Below are positions 4,974-5,594 of a stretch of 5,594 bases of DNA, in pieces. The stretch's first letter is position 1, and every line of letters begins with the position of its first letter. Below the pieces are notes generated by a model. That model saw only the letters and a list, made by a program, of their open reading frames with translations. It did no database searches and was not told the DNA's origin. Source of the DNA: DATCDR01 sp036510575 (GTDB lineage: Bacteria; Actinomycetota; Acidimicrobiia; Acidimicrobiales; Bog-793); assembly GCA_036510575.1 (NCBI GenBank), contig DATCDR010000181.1:1-5594 (forward strand). The letters run 5' to 3'. Position numbers and translations under genes: made by a program.

Positions 4974-5594
4974 TCACCGGGAGGACCCAAAGGAAATCGG
5001 AACGGTTACTACCTGCACCTTCACCCAACTTTTCCCGTTCTCGCCGAGCCGCCACACGGAGAGCAACGTGGTGTCGACGGCTAGTTCGTCGACCTGACCA
5101 TCCGGCGGCACGGCGAGCGTCTGCCAGGCATCACCGGGCCCACCGACGACCTCGGCACGCTCCGTACCCGCTTCACGAATCAGCACAAACTGTCGCCCGC
5201 CCGGCCGACCCGAATCGCAGCGAAGGTCTCCCCTTGCAAACTCTCGGGTACAGAAATGTCGGCAAGACTCGACGTTGCACCGCTCCGGACGAAAACGCCC
5301 GGGACCGCCCTTTGTTTACATGAGGCACCGACAGCCGCGGTAGCGCCAGGGCCGACCGCAACCCCTTCTAAGAAGCCCACCTGGCAATGCCTACGGCGGC
5401 GGTCGAAGCGAGCGCCGAGCGTGATACGAGCATCTTCCAGTCGGTGAGACCACCTGATTGCACGAGCGGTTGCCAGACGATTTCGGCGTGCGGCACCTAC
5501 GCCTCGCGCGACGGGGGCTCACAATGCTGCAAGATCGCGTCGGGTAGCCGTCGAAGCCCGATCATCGCCGCATCTCTCCGCTCAGGTTGAAGAC
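4974..5594 (-). pseudogene. 3' part of a secreted, beta-rich repeat-like protein, broken by frame changes
   Basis: Three minus-strand frames carry consecutive, protein-like pieces. The first, about 5490-5391, reads AEIVWQPLVQSGGLTDWKML then VSRSALASTAAVG. The second, about 5390-5196, reads GFLEGVAVGPGATAAVGASC, later VPGVFVRSGAT and FAAIRVGRAG. The third, 5195-4974, reads QFVLIREAGTERAEVVGG, DAWQTLAVPPDGQVDELAV, then LSVWRLG and ending VPISFGSSR. One added base at the GG near 5390 and one at the CCC near 5196-5198 join them into a single sequence; upstream an in-frame TAG (near 5492) and another shift intervene. The G-, V- and W-rich short strands resemble the sialidase- or propeller-like C-termini of large actinobacterial secreted proteins, from memory only. 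The 5' end is outside the window. Decay or sequencing error are both possible. Confidence 0.5.

Noticed and set aside
4883..5323. Plus-strand open frame of 146 codons
   Set aside because: Arg- and Pro-rich shadow opposite the better-looking minus-strand pieces; it begins inside the palindromic operator and has no ribosome site.

Overview
The window (about 60% G+C) looks like a chromosomal segment of a high-GC, actinobacterial-type organism, possibly an Acidimicrobiia-like lineage. This placement is an inference from gene style, NrdR-type boxes and a DtxR/IdeR-like palindrome upstream of an iron-uptake gene. No taxonomic marker is present.

Layout. (1) Bases 1-1574, minus strand: the N-terminal 524 codons of a class I ribonucleotide reductase large subunit (nrdA); its 3' end lies outside the window. 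(2) Bases 1575-1714: a compact divergent control region with a good NrdR box, a degenerate second box exactly 31 bp away, a sigma70-like promoter for each direction, and an 11-bp direct repeat abutting the start of the rightward gene. (3) Bases 1715-2644, plus strand: a one-component regulator with an excisionase-type helix-turn-helix fused to a cobalamin-binding module related to CarH/LitR. (4) Bases 2694-3164, minus strand: a small membrane protein gene with a probable single-base frame break. (5) Bases 3223-4266, minus strand: an FbpA-type ferric-iron-binding lipoprotein with all four expected iron ligands. (6) Bases 4347-4841, minus strand: a small exported protein of unknown function, probably co-transcribed with fbpA. 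(7) Bases 4842-4973: a promoter and a striking double overlapping palindrome, probably a metal-responsive operator. (8) Bases 4974-5594, minus strand: the 3' part of a large secreted beta-rich protein gene, broken by several frame changes.

Two functional themes emerge. The left half suggests control of dNTP synthesis: an oxygen-dependent, B12-independent RNR gene shares its promoter region with a B12-binding transcription factor. This could be a protein counterpart of the B12 riboswitch known upstream of Streptomyces nrdABS. The right half is an iron-acquisition unit (operator, unknown exported protein, FbpA) with no permease or ATPase gene visible. The main caveat is that two flanking genes show frame breaks, each repairable by adding one G/C in a G/C run, so sequencing error and gene decay cannot be told apart here.
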